Assembly: GCA_964408435.1 (NCBI GenBank)
Contig: CAYOZL010000003.1
Location: 1-64,000 of the forward strand
Direction: 5' to 3'
Length of the DNA stretch: 64,000 nt
Origin: CAYOZL01 sp964408435
Lineage (GTDB): Bacteria; Bdellovibrionota_C; UBA2361; SZUA-149; CAYOZL01
The translations under genes and the position numbers were made by a program. This document shows, in pieces, positions 44,780 to 52,696 of the stretch (the stretch's first letter is position 1; each line of letters begins with the position of its first letter). The notes beneath the pieces were generated by a model. It ran no database searches. It was not told the DNA's origin and worked only from the letters and a program-made list of their open reading frames with translations.

Positions 44780-45531
44780 TTCCATTCCTAATACAATTAT
44801 TCTGTTTTTTCTTTACTTTCCTTACTTCGATAGCAAGCGCTGAAGTTCTTCAAATTGAAATCGAAATACCTTCAAAGCCTAATGAAGTTAAAATCATAAC
44901 AGAAAATAATATCTTAGATGCTGAATATAAAAGATTAAAAAAGAAGAAATACTTAATTTTTACAAGAGTAGATAAAGTAGCTGATAAATTAGAATATAAA
45001 AACTATGCAGGCATGGCAAAAATAAATCAAAAGCTCTACTTTACAAAATTTAAGGAAGACAAAGAAATCTCTGTTGATAAAATTAAAAAAATTGAAGAAT
45101 CAATAGACATGCTACAAGTTGAAATAGAGAAAGAATCAAAGAAATACAATAAACTTAAACAAAGTGTTGTTCAAAAACTAGGTTTTAATTCAGATGATGT
45201 TTTAGAGCTCGAATTAGAGAAAAAAGAACATGATAAACTAAATTGGATCTACTCAAATCTAAAGAGATTAATTAGGTTTCCTAGAAATGATAATGTCTAT
45301 AGAAGCATTAAAACGGTATCAGAGCATTTACAAAAAGCAGCTAGAACGACTGCAAAAACTGAAAGAATTGGTAAAAAAAGAAAAAAAGCAGCTTTAAACA
45401 GATTAAAACGACAATTAAAAGTAGCTAAATATGTTGACGAGTCTGATTTATATTCACTTACTAACGAACTGATATCATTAAAGAAAGAAAGACTAGAGCT
45501 TGAAAACAACTTATTTGGTAACCAATTTTAG
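44776..45531 (+). CDS. Exported coiled-coil protein
   Basis: 251 residues with signal peptide MIPFLIQLFCFFFTFLTSIASA. A beta-rich N-terminal part (EVLQIEIEIPSKPNEVKIIT) precedes long charged helices: residues 100-160 (IEESIDMLQVEIEKESKKYN) and 195-245 form likely coiled coils. Not a recognised family. Coupled to the previous gene by an ATGA overlap; the two are probably partners across the inner membrane. A strong terminator lies 85 bases downstream. Confidence 0.65.
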   Translation: MIPFLIQLFCFFFTFLTSIASAEVLQIEIEIPSKPNEVKIITENNILDAEYKRLKKKKYLIFTRVDKVADKLEYKNYAGMAKINQKLYFTKFKEDKEISVDKIKKIEESIDMLQVEIEKESKKYNKLKQSVVQKLGFNSDDVLELELEKKEHDKLNWIYSNLKRLIRFPRNDNVYRSIKTVSEHLQKAARTTAKTERIGKKRKKAALNRLKRQLKVAKYVDESDLYSLTNELISLKKERLELENNLFGNQF

Positions 45532-45615
45532 ATTTAATTTAAAACTTTTTTGAAGCAAAAACTCTAATTTAGCTGAATAGTATACATACCATGAAGGTGT
45601 TTGGTACTAGGGTGC

Positions 45616-45657
45616 GGGCAGGCAAATTAATCTAATTAATTTGTCTGTCTTTTTTTT
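45616..45657 (+). terminator. Intrinsic terminator after the FliH/FliI-like operon
   Basis: A 16-pair stem (45616-45631 with 45635-45650, three G-U pairs) and a 3-base loop run into eight T. TATACAT at about 45577 upstream could also start a short transcript of some 70 bases ending here. Confidence 0.88.
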
Positions 45658-45839
45658 GTTATTTTCAAAATCTTATTATCAGTTAATCATTTCTTATTAT
45701 TAGCTTGCTGTCTTTTTAAAACTAATAAGAGTCATCTAATAAAATGCTAAAAGTAATAGATTAAATACTTAAGCTTACTATTTTTTGCTATTTCACTGAA
45801 CCACTAATGACTATATATTCATTACCAAGGAACTCTAGT

Positions 45840-45984
45840 AACTCTCGTATTCTCTACTTTTGCTCTTAAAACTATTTCTTGTTATTAATTTAACCGTCGT
45901 TCTTTAAATACTCTCTCATTAATATGTGTAATTTAGGCTACTAACTCTCTACTCCTCTTATGGTGGAACAGAGAGGCTAGTTAC
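45840..45984 (+). promoter_or_regulatory. Conserved structured leader, copy A
   Basis: About 145 bases upstream of the gene at 46082 match the leader of the gene at 47286. Shared blocks are TGCTCT...ACT-TTTCTTG, ATATGTGTA, CTCTCT with ACTC/GCTC, and AGAGAGGCTAGTTA. CTCTCT (45945-45950) pairs with AGAGAG (45970-45975). The rest of the 45658-45839 gap shows only AT-rich sequence. Confidence 0.65.
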
Positions 45985-45997
45985 TAATGAGGTTTTT

Positions 45998-46081
45998 TTA
46001 TCAGATGCGAAGTACTTTTAAATTTAGAATTTAAAAGTACTTCGCAATGCATACGCATTTTCTTACGTAAGGATCTGATAA
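45998..46081 (+). promoter_or_regulatory. Nested hairpin overlapping the ribosome-binding region of the 46082 gene
   Basis: A perfect 18-bp stem (46007-46024 with 46028-46045) has a 3-base loop. It is continued outward by TTATCAGAT (45998-46006), which pairs perfectly with ATCTGATAA (46073-46081), the bases between the Shine-Dalgarno AAGGA and the ATG. Pairing would occlude translation initiation. Confidence 0.7.
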
Positions 46082-46963
46082 ATGACAATCAAAATAGGGG
46101 ACATCTTAACTCACGTATGGCTTCATGCTTACAAGTATGAACCAAGACCTGGTAAAAAACGAGCTTTAGTTTCAACAGTAAGAGGAACTAGGGTTTTTGT
46201 AAGAGAGCAGGATTTGGAAAAAGCAAAGCCAGGTGAAAAATGGAACGCGGAAGTCTGGAAAAAAAATGGACATAGTACTTGGGCTATTAAGTTGACTGTT
46301 AAAACAGCTGACCCTGCAGCCAACTACGTAATACACCCTCCCGTTCCAAGAAAAAGAAAAAAGCAAGAGGTAATCGAGAGGAATGGGGCTTTTGTTCGTG
46401 AGCAAGTTCTAAAAAATGTCTTGCTACAATCAACTGGAAGACAACTATTAGATTCAGATCTACACCGTCTCTTTGGAGAAGTTGATGGTGCTAAGGTATT
46501 TCCTTTTCCAAGAGACATAAAAAGAGAAGACGCACTACCTGGCCAACGCTGGGATCTAAAAGTCTCAAGTAAAGTCACAGGTCCTAACAACTGGGATGTC
46601 ACACTTGTAAGAATGGTCAGTAATCTTAAAAAAACTGAAGAAACTCCATCAAGCCCTGCTCCAGTAGAAAAAGAAAAAGCTCTTCCGTCGCCTAGTCCAG
46701 TCAAGTCTAAACCCGCCAAAACTCAAGAGTTCAGTGAAAACCAAATACTCTATGGAATCAGACTGGTATCTACTGGCAAGAGAGTTCCAAAATCTGGAGG
46801 CTTGAACCGTCTTACAGCTAATTACAAGAGCATTGAACTTCATCCAAGCGATGCAGAAATAAAAAGAGCGAAAGCTCGTGATGGAGAAAAATGGAATGTT
46901 AAACTCTGCAGCAATTTAAGCAACAGCAAATGGGATGTTGAACTTATTAAAAAATCTGAATAA
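46082..46963 (+). CDS. Triple-module protein 1 (three copies of an uncharacterised ~75-aa domain)
   Basis: 293 residues without signal or membrane segment. Three related modules lie at residues 3-74, 104-178 and 216-292. Each opens with a strand like QVLKNVLLQSTGR and closes with PGEKWNAEV...W-x-(I/V)-K/T-L or PGQRWDLKV...NNWDVTLV. Linkers are basic (RKRKKQE) and Pro/Ser-rich (PSSPAPVEKEKALPSPSPV). The module's spacing and closing W-x-V-x-L strand suggest a small beta barrel, perhaps OB-like; this is inference. The third module shares RVPKSG and AEIKR-KA with the paralogue downstream. AAGGA precedes the ATG inside the hairpin described above. Confidence 0.7.
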   Translation: MTIKIGDILTHVWLHAYKYEPRPGKKRALVSTVRGTRVFVREQDLEKAKPGEKWNAEVWKKNGHSTWAIKLTVKTADPAANYVIHPPVPRKRKKQEVIERNGAFVREQVLKNVLLQSTGRQLLDSDLHRLFGEVDGAKVFPFPRDIKREDALPGQRWDLKVSSKVTGPNNWDVTLVRMVSNLKKTEETPSSPAPVEKEKALPSPSPVKSKPAKTQEFSENQILYGIRLVSTGKRVPKSGGLNRLTANYKSIELHPSDAEIKRAKARDGEKWNVKLCSNLSNSKWDVELIKKSE

Positions 46964-47033
46964 CCAAAAGGTAAAAAATAAAAGGTCTATAATAAACTAG
47001 TCTCCAAACAATTTAAGCTTAATTTTTATATTG

Positions 47034-47039
47034 TATAAT
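47034..47039 (+). promoter_or_regulatory. Candidate -10 box for the second triple-module gene
   Basis: A perfect TATAAT in TTGTATAATAATC, about 250 bases before the ATG. It would yield a leader of about 240 bases containing the conserved block. The -35 is weak. Confidence 0.4.
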
Positions 47040-47079
47040 AATCAAACCAACTCTAAATTAACCTTAAAAAGAATAACTA

Positions 47080-47225
47080 CTTCTAGATTCTTTAACTTTG
47101 CTCTAGGAACTCTTTCTTGATAATTTATAAATGTAAGATCTTTTAATCTTCCAAACATATGTGTAGTTGAAATATTTAGCTCTCTGCTCTTATATTATTA
47201 ATATTGGAGTAGAGAGGCTAGTTAA
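47080..47225 (+). promoter_or_regulatory. Conserved structured leader, copy B
   Basis: Counterpart of the 45840-45984 leader. Its hairpin is stronger: CTCTCTGCTC (47180-47189) pairs with GAGTAGAGAG (47207-47216) over 10 positions with one G-U, and GCTAGTTA follows as in copy A. A remnant TTCGAAGTAGAAT further down matches one arm of the copy A nested hairpin. This leader occupies most of the 46964-47285 gap. Confidence 0.65.
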
Positions 47226-47285
47226 ATTAGTAGGTTTAAAGTTCGAAGTAGAATCTAAATTTCACCTAAAAACTGGAGAGGTAAA

Positions 47286-48017
47286 ATGGAATTCCCTTAC
47301 AATACAAATGTTGCTCCTTATACAATTCTTAAAAACGTTCTCTTGATGCCAGAAATAAGAAAAGTGGGCAGTGAAAGAGCTGACACTCTAACTGCCTATA
47401 TATGCGGACATAGAGTGCATCTAACCAAGAATGACACTATAAATTTCGGAATACTTCCTGAGCAGAAATGGGACCTTCAGGTAACAACAAAAATATGTGG
47501 AGAAGACTGGCGAGCTATTCCAATTCAAAAAACAAGAGAGGCGCCTAAGGCTATAGAAATAAAAGTTGGAATGGTAATACAAGATGTTACATTAATTCCA
47601 ACGGGAAGAAAGATTGGCTTAACCATGGTAGGCTATGCATACGGAACAAGCTTTTTTGCTTCGCTTGATGAAATCGAAACAAAAAAAGCACTGCCGGAAG
47701 AAACTTGGGATTTAGAAGTGATTAGAAAAACTTCTGCAAAGGTTTGGCAAGTCAAGCTTCTAAAAAATTCAGCACATACAGTTAAGATAGAAGCTCTCAA
47801 AACTGGGACAAAGTTTAATAACGTCATATTTAGGCGAATTAAAAAAAGAGTTCCTAAATCTGGGCTATATAAGTTAGTGGCCTACTATCCTGAAGGAATA
47901 GAGTTTCACCCAGGTAATGCTGAAATAAAAAGAGTTAAAGCTAAACCTTACGTACCTTACAATATCGTACTTAATTGTTGCTCAGGAGATAACAAATGGG
48001 ATGTTTTATTCAATTAA
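47286..48017 (+). CDS. Triple-module protein 2 (paralogue of the 46082 gene)
   Basis: 243 residues, soluble, again three modules (residues 10-82, 91-161, 171-243): ILKNVLLMPEIRK...QKWDLQVTTK...DWRAIPI; VIQDVTLIPTGRK...ETWDLEVIRK...VWQVKLL; FNNVIFRRIKKRVPKSG...AEIKRVKAK...NKWDVLF. Linkers are short, unlike protein 1. GGAGAGG lies 5 bases before the ATG. It presumably arose by duplication including the leader. Function unknown; the two genes probably share regulation. Confidence 0.7.
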   Translation: MEFPYNTNVAPYTILKNVLLMPEIRKVGSERADTLTAYICGHRVHLTKNDTINFGILPEQKWDLQVTTKICGEDWRAIPIQKTREAPKAIEIKVGMVIQDVTLIPTGRKIGLTMVGYAYGTSFFASLDEIETKKALPEETWDLEVIRKTSAKVWQVKLLKNSAHTVKIEALKTGTKFNNVIFRRIKKRVPKSGLYKLVAYYPEGIEFHPGNAEIKRVKAKPYVPYNIVLNCCSGDNKWDVLFN

Positions 48018-48055
48018 CTAAAGCATATTTACAAAAGGTTTTTATTTACTAGCCT

Positions 48056-49183
48056 CTATACCAACTCAACATTAGCCCTAGGCACAGTAACAACTTCTCC
48101 ATTCTCTAACCTAGCTCTTAAAACCCTGACCTTCGCACCAGTTGGAATCTTCTCAGGCTTACTTGGCAACTCCGTAATCTCACCAAATGCCCCAAAATTA
48201 GGAACACGTATTATTCTAATATTAGCTCCAATTTCTAAAAACTTTTGCTCCATCTCTCTACTACTATTCTTACTGTCTTTTCTAGGAATAATAATTTCAG
48301 GTCTAGTTGCTCCTGCCCTAACTTGAGTTGCGCCATTTATCGAACAACTAAAGCCATTACAATCATTTGCTAAATCTAAAACTCTTTTTGATATCGCTAA
48401 GTCTCCAAAACCTTCAGTAATGATCAAAGTAAAAGGAACATCCTCATCACCTGTAATAGAAACTCCTATTTCGTGGCCTACGTATTCAAATAAAGTTTCA
48501 GCATCAATTGACCCACAAACAACTCCGTTTACATTTAACTCTGCAGCAGTTTTTAAAGCTTCATTAGTATAAGTTTGTCCACCTACTAAGATTTTAGAAC
48601 TCAAATCATCTTTTATAGATTTAAGAAAATCTGCGCCAATTTCTTTATCTGCATCTATAGGAAGCACAAAAATCTCCCCTTGCCTTTCTCCTCCAACTCC
48701 AAATATTCCTTGAATAAAAGTAGCATCAGATTCAATAGTTACATTTTTACCCTTTTCTACTTTTACTACTTTGCCATCAATATAAGAATTAACTTCTAAT
48801 GGAATAGCTGCGTGTCTAATTCCTAAATGTGAATTTAATTCTGTAAAAAATTCAATTTCTCCATCCTGTGGACATTTAAGTTCAGTTGTAAAAAGTCCAA
48901 AAAAAGTTTTTAAAGTACAGATTAAATCTCCTTTTTTAAGCTCATCCCCTACTTTAACTTGCATGCCTTCTATTACATCACTTGCTTCAAACCCCATTCT
49001 TTCAGCAACTCTAATAATGCTCATATCTCCAGGTAACTCTGCAGTTAGAACAATATCTTTTGCTGAAACTCTATCTCCTACTTTAACTAAATTTTTTCCA
49101 TCTAAAGGCAGTTCTCTAGTTTTTCTTACTTTCCTAAATTCTGAGACTTCTAACGCTGGTGCGTATGCTTGTTTTTTACTCAT
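48056..49183 (-). CDS. Sandwich-barrel (biotinyl/lipoyl-like) protein of the MutL/DUF6754 operon
   Basis: 375 residues, no signal. The N-terminal 160 residues contain repeated barrel-sandwich hybrid strands (VKVGDELKKGDLICTLKTFF, CPQDGEIEFFTELNSHLG, YIDGKVVKVEKGKNVTI), like the lipoyl-type domains of RnfC/NqrA, but with no lipoylated Lys motif. The middle (GGQTYTNEALKTAAELNVNG, ITGDEDVPFTLIITEGFGDL) looks like a Rossmann-type part. The C terminus is a KOW-like strand pair (VRVLRARLENGEVVTVPRAN). Overlaps mutL by 4 bases. From memory, similar proteins accompany MutL-like genes in other phyla. Confidence 0.65.
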   Translation of the reverse strand: MSKKQAYAPALEVSEFRKVRKTRELPLDGKNLVKVGDRVSAKDIVLTAELPGDMSIIRVAERMGFEASDVIEGMQVKVGDELKKGDLICTLKTFFGLFTTELKCPQDGEIEFFTELNSHLGIRHAAIPLEVNSYIDGKVVKVEKGKNVTIESDATFIQGIFGVGGERQGEIFVLPIDADKEIGADFLKSIKDDLSSKILVGGQTYTNEALKTAAELNVNGVVCGSIDAETLFEYVGHEIGVSITGDEDVPFTLIITEGFGDLAISKRVLDLANDCNGFSCSINGATQVRAGATRPEIIIPRKDSKNSSREMEQKFLEIGANIRIIRVPNFGAFGEITELPSKPEKIPTGAKVRVLRARLENGEVVTVPRANVELV

Positions 49184-51054
49184 GCTGACTCACCTTTAGA
49201 ATCGAATACCAAGCTAAATGCACTGTACCATTTCTTAACTAGCTTTCTTCTTTGCTTTTTATCTTCTGGAAAATAAATTGGTCTACCTCTAGCATCTAGT
49301 ATTAAACCTGCATGCCCACCTCTAACTTTACATTCTAATTTCTTTCCTGCCCCAGCTCCCACATCTACATACTTATTTGCTGGAATAATTTCTGCATTAA
49401 GTTTTTCATCTTCTTTTAATTCTTCTAGTCTAAGCTCACCTGCTTTTAAATCAAACTTTCTGCCATCGCTTAAGTTAATCTTTGCTACTAAAGCACCAGT
49501 TTTAAATTTTCCAACTGGCACAATTGCAGTCCCTAAATCGACTAAGCAATCTCTAGCAAAAATTTCTGCAGCAGCTTTATTGTGCACTTTTGAAAAAACA
49601 CCTAAATGAGGCATCATAAAAATAGAATCAACAGATAATCTAGTTACACCTTCTGGTTGATATGCATCTAAGAGCATAAAGGCTGTGCTTTTTCTATCAG
49701 GAGCGTGACTTAGAACTCCACCAGAGCCAATGATTAAGTCTAACTTCATTAAATCTACTAAGTCATTCCTCTGGGCAGATTTAAATAAATCTCCAAATCC
49801 TAAATTCTTTTTTCCACCTTTTAAACCTGTAGCTAATTTCTTATGATGAATAAAAGATAAACGAAGAGCTTCTCTACAAACTGCTTGTTCTAAAATTAAA
49901 TCATCTAGCAAATAAGGAATACTAGTTGGTCTAATCATTTTATTTCTTAAACGGTCTCTAATTTCTCCGGAGCTCAACTCAAAAGGTAACCATCTACTGA
50001 TATTATCCTCACCTGCTTCTAATAAAACATTAGCTACAGAATAACTCATTCCTAGGTTTGCACTTACTGTTCTATTAAAAATTAGTTTTTCTTTAGCTTT
50101 CTTACTTTCACCACTTTGCTCAGATTTAAAAACTGAAAACACATCACTAGTAGCACCTCCGATATCCACAGCTAGGATAGTACAATCCCATCTTTTTGCT
50201 GCACCTAATACCATTTCACCCACAGCACCTGGTGTTGGCATTACCGGAACAGGAGTCCAGTTCAATAATTTATTATAACCTGGGGCATGACTCATTACAT
50301 GATGTAGAAATAAATCATGAACAGAGTCTCTAGCTGGTGCTAGCTTTTCTTTTTCTAACGTTGGTCTAAGATTATCAACTGCAACAAATTCAAAACGCTT
50401 ACCTAGAATTTCTTTGGCTTCTTCTCTAATTTCTTTATTTGCCGCAAATATTACCGGCAAAGATAAAGTCTCACCAAATCTTGGTTGTGGGTCAGCTTGT
50501 AAAAGAGTTTCACATAGCTCTAGTGTTAAATCTTTTTCCCCTCCATCTGTTCCACCCGCAATTAAAACAATATCCGGTCTTAAATGCCTAATTTTAGTTA
50601 CTTGTTCAAAGTTTTCACGCCCATCATCTGCAGAGAAAGTATCCATTACTATTGCTCCTGCACCAAGAGCTGCACGTTCTGCGCTAGAAGCACTCATTCT
50701 TCCAACAACCCCACCTACTATCATTTGTAGACCTCCACCAGCAGAGCTAGTAGAGACGTAAAGACTTATGCCTTTTGATTTATCTAATGGCAATGTGGGA
50801 ACATTATCTCCAACATCCTCAGTTGACAGTATTTGCCTACCTGAAAGTTCTTGAATTTCTAGAAAAGAATTTCTAGCTCCTATGGTTACATCTGCTACTG
50901 GTTTTTCAACAGTAGTTGGAGCTTCCCCTCTATAAGTTTGTCTCCAACCATCAGCAGTTTTCTCAAATAGAACTGCTTTAGTAGTGGTAGAACCGCAGTC
51001 AGTTGCAAGGACAACTTTTAAACTATCTGAATCTATTTTTTTATAATCACTCAT
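49180..51054 (-). CDS. MutL/GlmL-like ASKHA-fold ATPase
   Basis: 624 residues. The N terminus VVLATDCGSTTTKAVLFEK is the phosphate-1 loop of the actin-like (ASKHA) fold; ILAVDIGGATSDVFSV near residue 295 and DLIIGSGGVLSHAP near 460 are its phosphate-2 and adenosine motifs. This is the family annotated as glutamate mutase accessory protein MutL/GlmL, unrelated to mismatch-repair MutL. No B12 mutase genes (glmE/glmS) are present. Instead it lies among membrane-protein genes, overlapping its downstream neighbour by 4 bases. Probably an energy-using chaperone or reactivase of an unknown membrane process. Confidence 0.88.
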   Translation of the reverse strand: MSDYKKIDSDSLKVVLATDCGSTTTKAVLFEKTADGWRQTYRGEAPTTVEKPVADVTIGARNSFLEIQELSGRQILSTEDVGDNVPTLPLDKSKGISLYVSTSSAGGGLQMIVGGVVGRMSASSAERAALGAGAIVMDTFSADDGRENFEQVTKIRHLRPDIVLIAGGTDGGEKDLTLELCETLLQADPQPRFGETLSLPVIFAANKEIREEAKEILGKRFEFVAVDNLRPTLEKEKLAPARDSVHDLFLHHVMSHAPGYNKLLNWTPVPVMPTPGAVGEMVLGAAKRWDCTILAVDIGGATSDVFSVFKSEQSGESKKAKEKLIFNRTVSANLGMSYSVANVLLEAGEDNISRWLPFELSSGEIRDRLRNKMIRPTSIPYLLDDLILEQAVCREALRLSFIHHKKLATGLKGGKKNLGFGDLFKSAQRNDLVDLMKLDLIIGSGGVLSHAPDRKSTAFMLLDAYQPEGVTRLSVDSIFMMPHLGVFSKVHNKAAAEIFARDCLVDLGTAIVPVGKFKTGALVAKINLSDGRKFDLKAGELRLEELKEDEKLNAEIIPANKYVDVGAGAGKKLECKVRGGHAGLILDARGRPIYFPEDKKQRRKLVKKWYSAFSLVFDSKGESA

Positions 51055-51066
51055 TAAATAAATTTT

Positions 51067-51816
51067 CTAACCAAATACTACTGGCCACCAGCTGTTAATT
51101 AAAAACTCTAAACGCTCAATCAATAATGCCATTCTAGCCATAATCGTAGATCCAAAAAAAGCCCCGAAACAGCCCATCATTAACCATCTACCAAGACCAG
51201 AGCACCAGGTTAAAGTATTTGATAGCATTGTTGCCTGACCACTTCTTAGGTCTGTTCTTTTAAAGGTAAAGAAGAAATAACTTAAAGAAGTTAGCAGTGT
51301 TGTAATAAATACTATATTTGCAAATGTTTGGTGGACAGATGAAGGCACATATAAAGGTTTAAAAGAATCATAAATTTGTGGCATCAGTTCAATAAAAATT
51401 CCCTTAAAAGATAAGCCTGCTGCGTATCCTAACTGACATCCAATAACCAGCTGAGCTAACCACTTATGCCTTTTAGTTAAAAGCGCATAATAAAGAAGAC
51501 CAAAAGATATAGGCAACAGCCACAACAAGTTTGACGGTATTGGTAGTATCCACAGAAAATTAAATATTTCAGGACTCTGAGCTAAGGTTCCATCAGGAAA
51601 AACAATTATGTTAGAACCAAAAAGCTTACTTAACACCTTAGGCCATAAAAAATTCTTAATTGTTTCAATAATTCCATAACTAGTGGCAATACCTATATAG
51701 AAATGCTCAAAGAAACGGTAAACTGAATTTTCTTTAAAAAGGAATGAAAAGATAGCAAATGTACAAATTCCACCAAAAAAAATCTGCCACCACTCAAGGT
51801 TTAGAGCTTCAATCAT
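51067..51816 (-). CDS. Multi-spanning membrane protein of the MutL/DUF6754 operon
   Basis: 249 residues with about six membrane helices (IFFGGICTFAIFSFLFKE, FLWILPIPSNLLWLLPISF, TFANIVFITTLLTSLSYFFF and others) and a conserved-looking CSGLGRWLMMGCFGAFFGST near the C terminus. Not a named family that I recognise. It overlaps the 3' end of the gene before it by 8 bases and is 12 bases from mutL. Confidence 0.7.
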   Translation of the reverse strand: MIEALNLEWWQIFFGGICTFAIFSFLFKENSVYRFFEHFYIGIATSYGIIETIKNFLWPKVLSKLFGSNIIVFPDGTLAQSPEIFNFLWILPIPSNLLWLLPISFGLLYYALLTKRHKWLAQLVIGCQLGYAAGLSFKGIFIELMPQIYDSFKPLYVPSSVHQTFANIVFITTLLTSLSYFFFTFKRTDLRSGQATMLSNTLTWCSGLGRWLMMGCFGAFFGSTIMARMALLIERLEFLINSWWPVVFG

Positions 51817-52696
51817 CCACTCCTCCTTTTAAATACCGACCTAAAAGACCTAAATTACCTAAAAAAATAAAGGCAAAAACTCCCAACTGTGCAAAAGAAA
51901 GACCTGAATTAGTAGCACTAGCCTCGCCACCTTTTACTCTAGTGCTATACTCTTCGCTCAATTTTAGCTCATAGTAAGCTGCACCTGCTACACCTTCAAA
52001 TAAACCTACAATTTGTTCTGTTGAGTAATAGTTAAAAGCTTCAGGAATAGTAATTGAAGTGCAACCATGAACATACTTTGGACCAGAGAAAAACTGTAAC
52101 CAAGCATTAAATGCGCCGATTGAACCAGTAAACTCCATTAACATTTGCACGTCTTTTATACTTTTTATGCCGTGCATCATTGGAATTTCACTAATAGGAG
52201 TACTCTGCGCGTCTGTTTCTAGAAAAACAGCAAAGTCTTTACTCTTAGCAAAACTCTGGATCATTAATGAGCCACCAGGTCTAAAACCTAAATTTACCCA
52301 GTCCTTTCCGTATTCCCATTTTTGCCCAGTTTCTTGCTCTAATTTCTTACCAACTAATAATGGCAATCCTTCTAAAAATGGGGCAGCAAGAGGAGTTAAA
52401 GAAATCATAGCAAAAGGGACTCTTTTTCTCATTAGATGTTCAATTCCGGCCATTGTCTGAGGTCTATTTTCAGCCATAGTACTAGGGCCCCAATCTGATG
52501 CGAGAAGTACTATTTTTCCTGAATTAGAATCTAAACTTTGAACCTCCTTAAAAAAAGCTTCTGAGGCTTCCATTTTTGCTGGGCGAAGACTAACCCCGTA
52601 TTTAATTGGCACAGACAAAGAAATTGCAACAAAGGCAAAAATAAGTCTTCTATCTATTCTCTCTAGATAAGACCATATTGAAGACACTTTATTCAT
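51809..52696 (-). CDS. Membrane-anchored protein of the MutL/DUF6754 operon
   Basis: 295 residues with an N-terminal helix (RRLIFAFVAISLSVPIKYGV) and a C-terminal helix (FAQLGVFAFIFLGNLGLLGRYL) flanking a soluble domain: IVLLASDWGPSTMAENRPQT, KRVPFAMISLTPLAAPFLEG, a WVNLGFRPGG stretch, and GCTSITIPEAFNYYSTEQIV. The domain has an alpha/beta pattern and should sit in the periplasm if both helices cross. Overlaps both neighbours (4 and 8 bases). Confidence 0.68.
   Translation of the reverse strand: MNKVSSIWSYLERIDRRLIFAFVAISLSVPIKYGVSLRPAKMEASEAFFKEVQSLDSNSGKIVLLASDWGPSTMAENRPQTMAGIEHLMRKRVPFAMISLTPLAAPFLEGLPLLVGKKLEQETGQKWEYGKDWVNLGFRPGGSLMIQSFAKSKDFAVFLETDAQSTPISEIPMMHGIKSIKDVQMLMEFTGSIGAFNAWLQFFSGPKYVHGCTSITIPEAFNYYSTEQIVGLFEGVAGAAYYELKLSEEYSTRVKGGEASATNSGLSFAQLGVFAFIFLGNLGLLGRYLKGGVDD

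Noticed and set aside
46172..46843. Several minus-strand frames opposite the first triple-module gene
   Set aside because: They overlap each other and a gene with paralogue support, modules and a Shine-Dalgarno.
49180..51054. DNA mismatch-repair MutL
   Set aside because: The sequence is an ASKHA-fold protein (DCGSTTTKA, DIGGATSD), not a GHKL ATPase.
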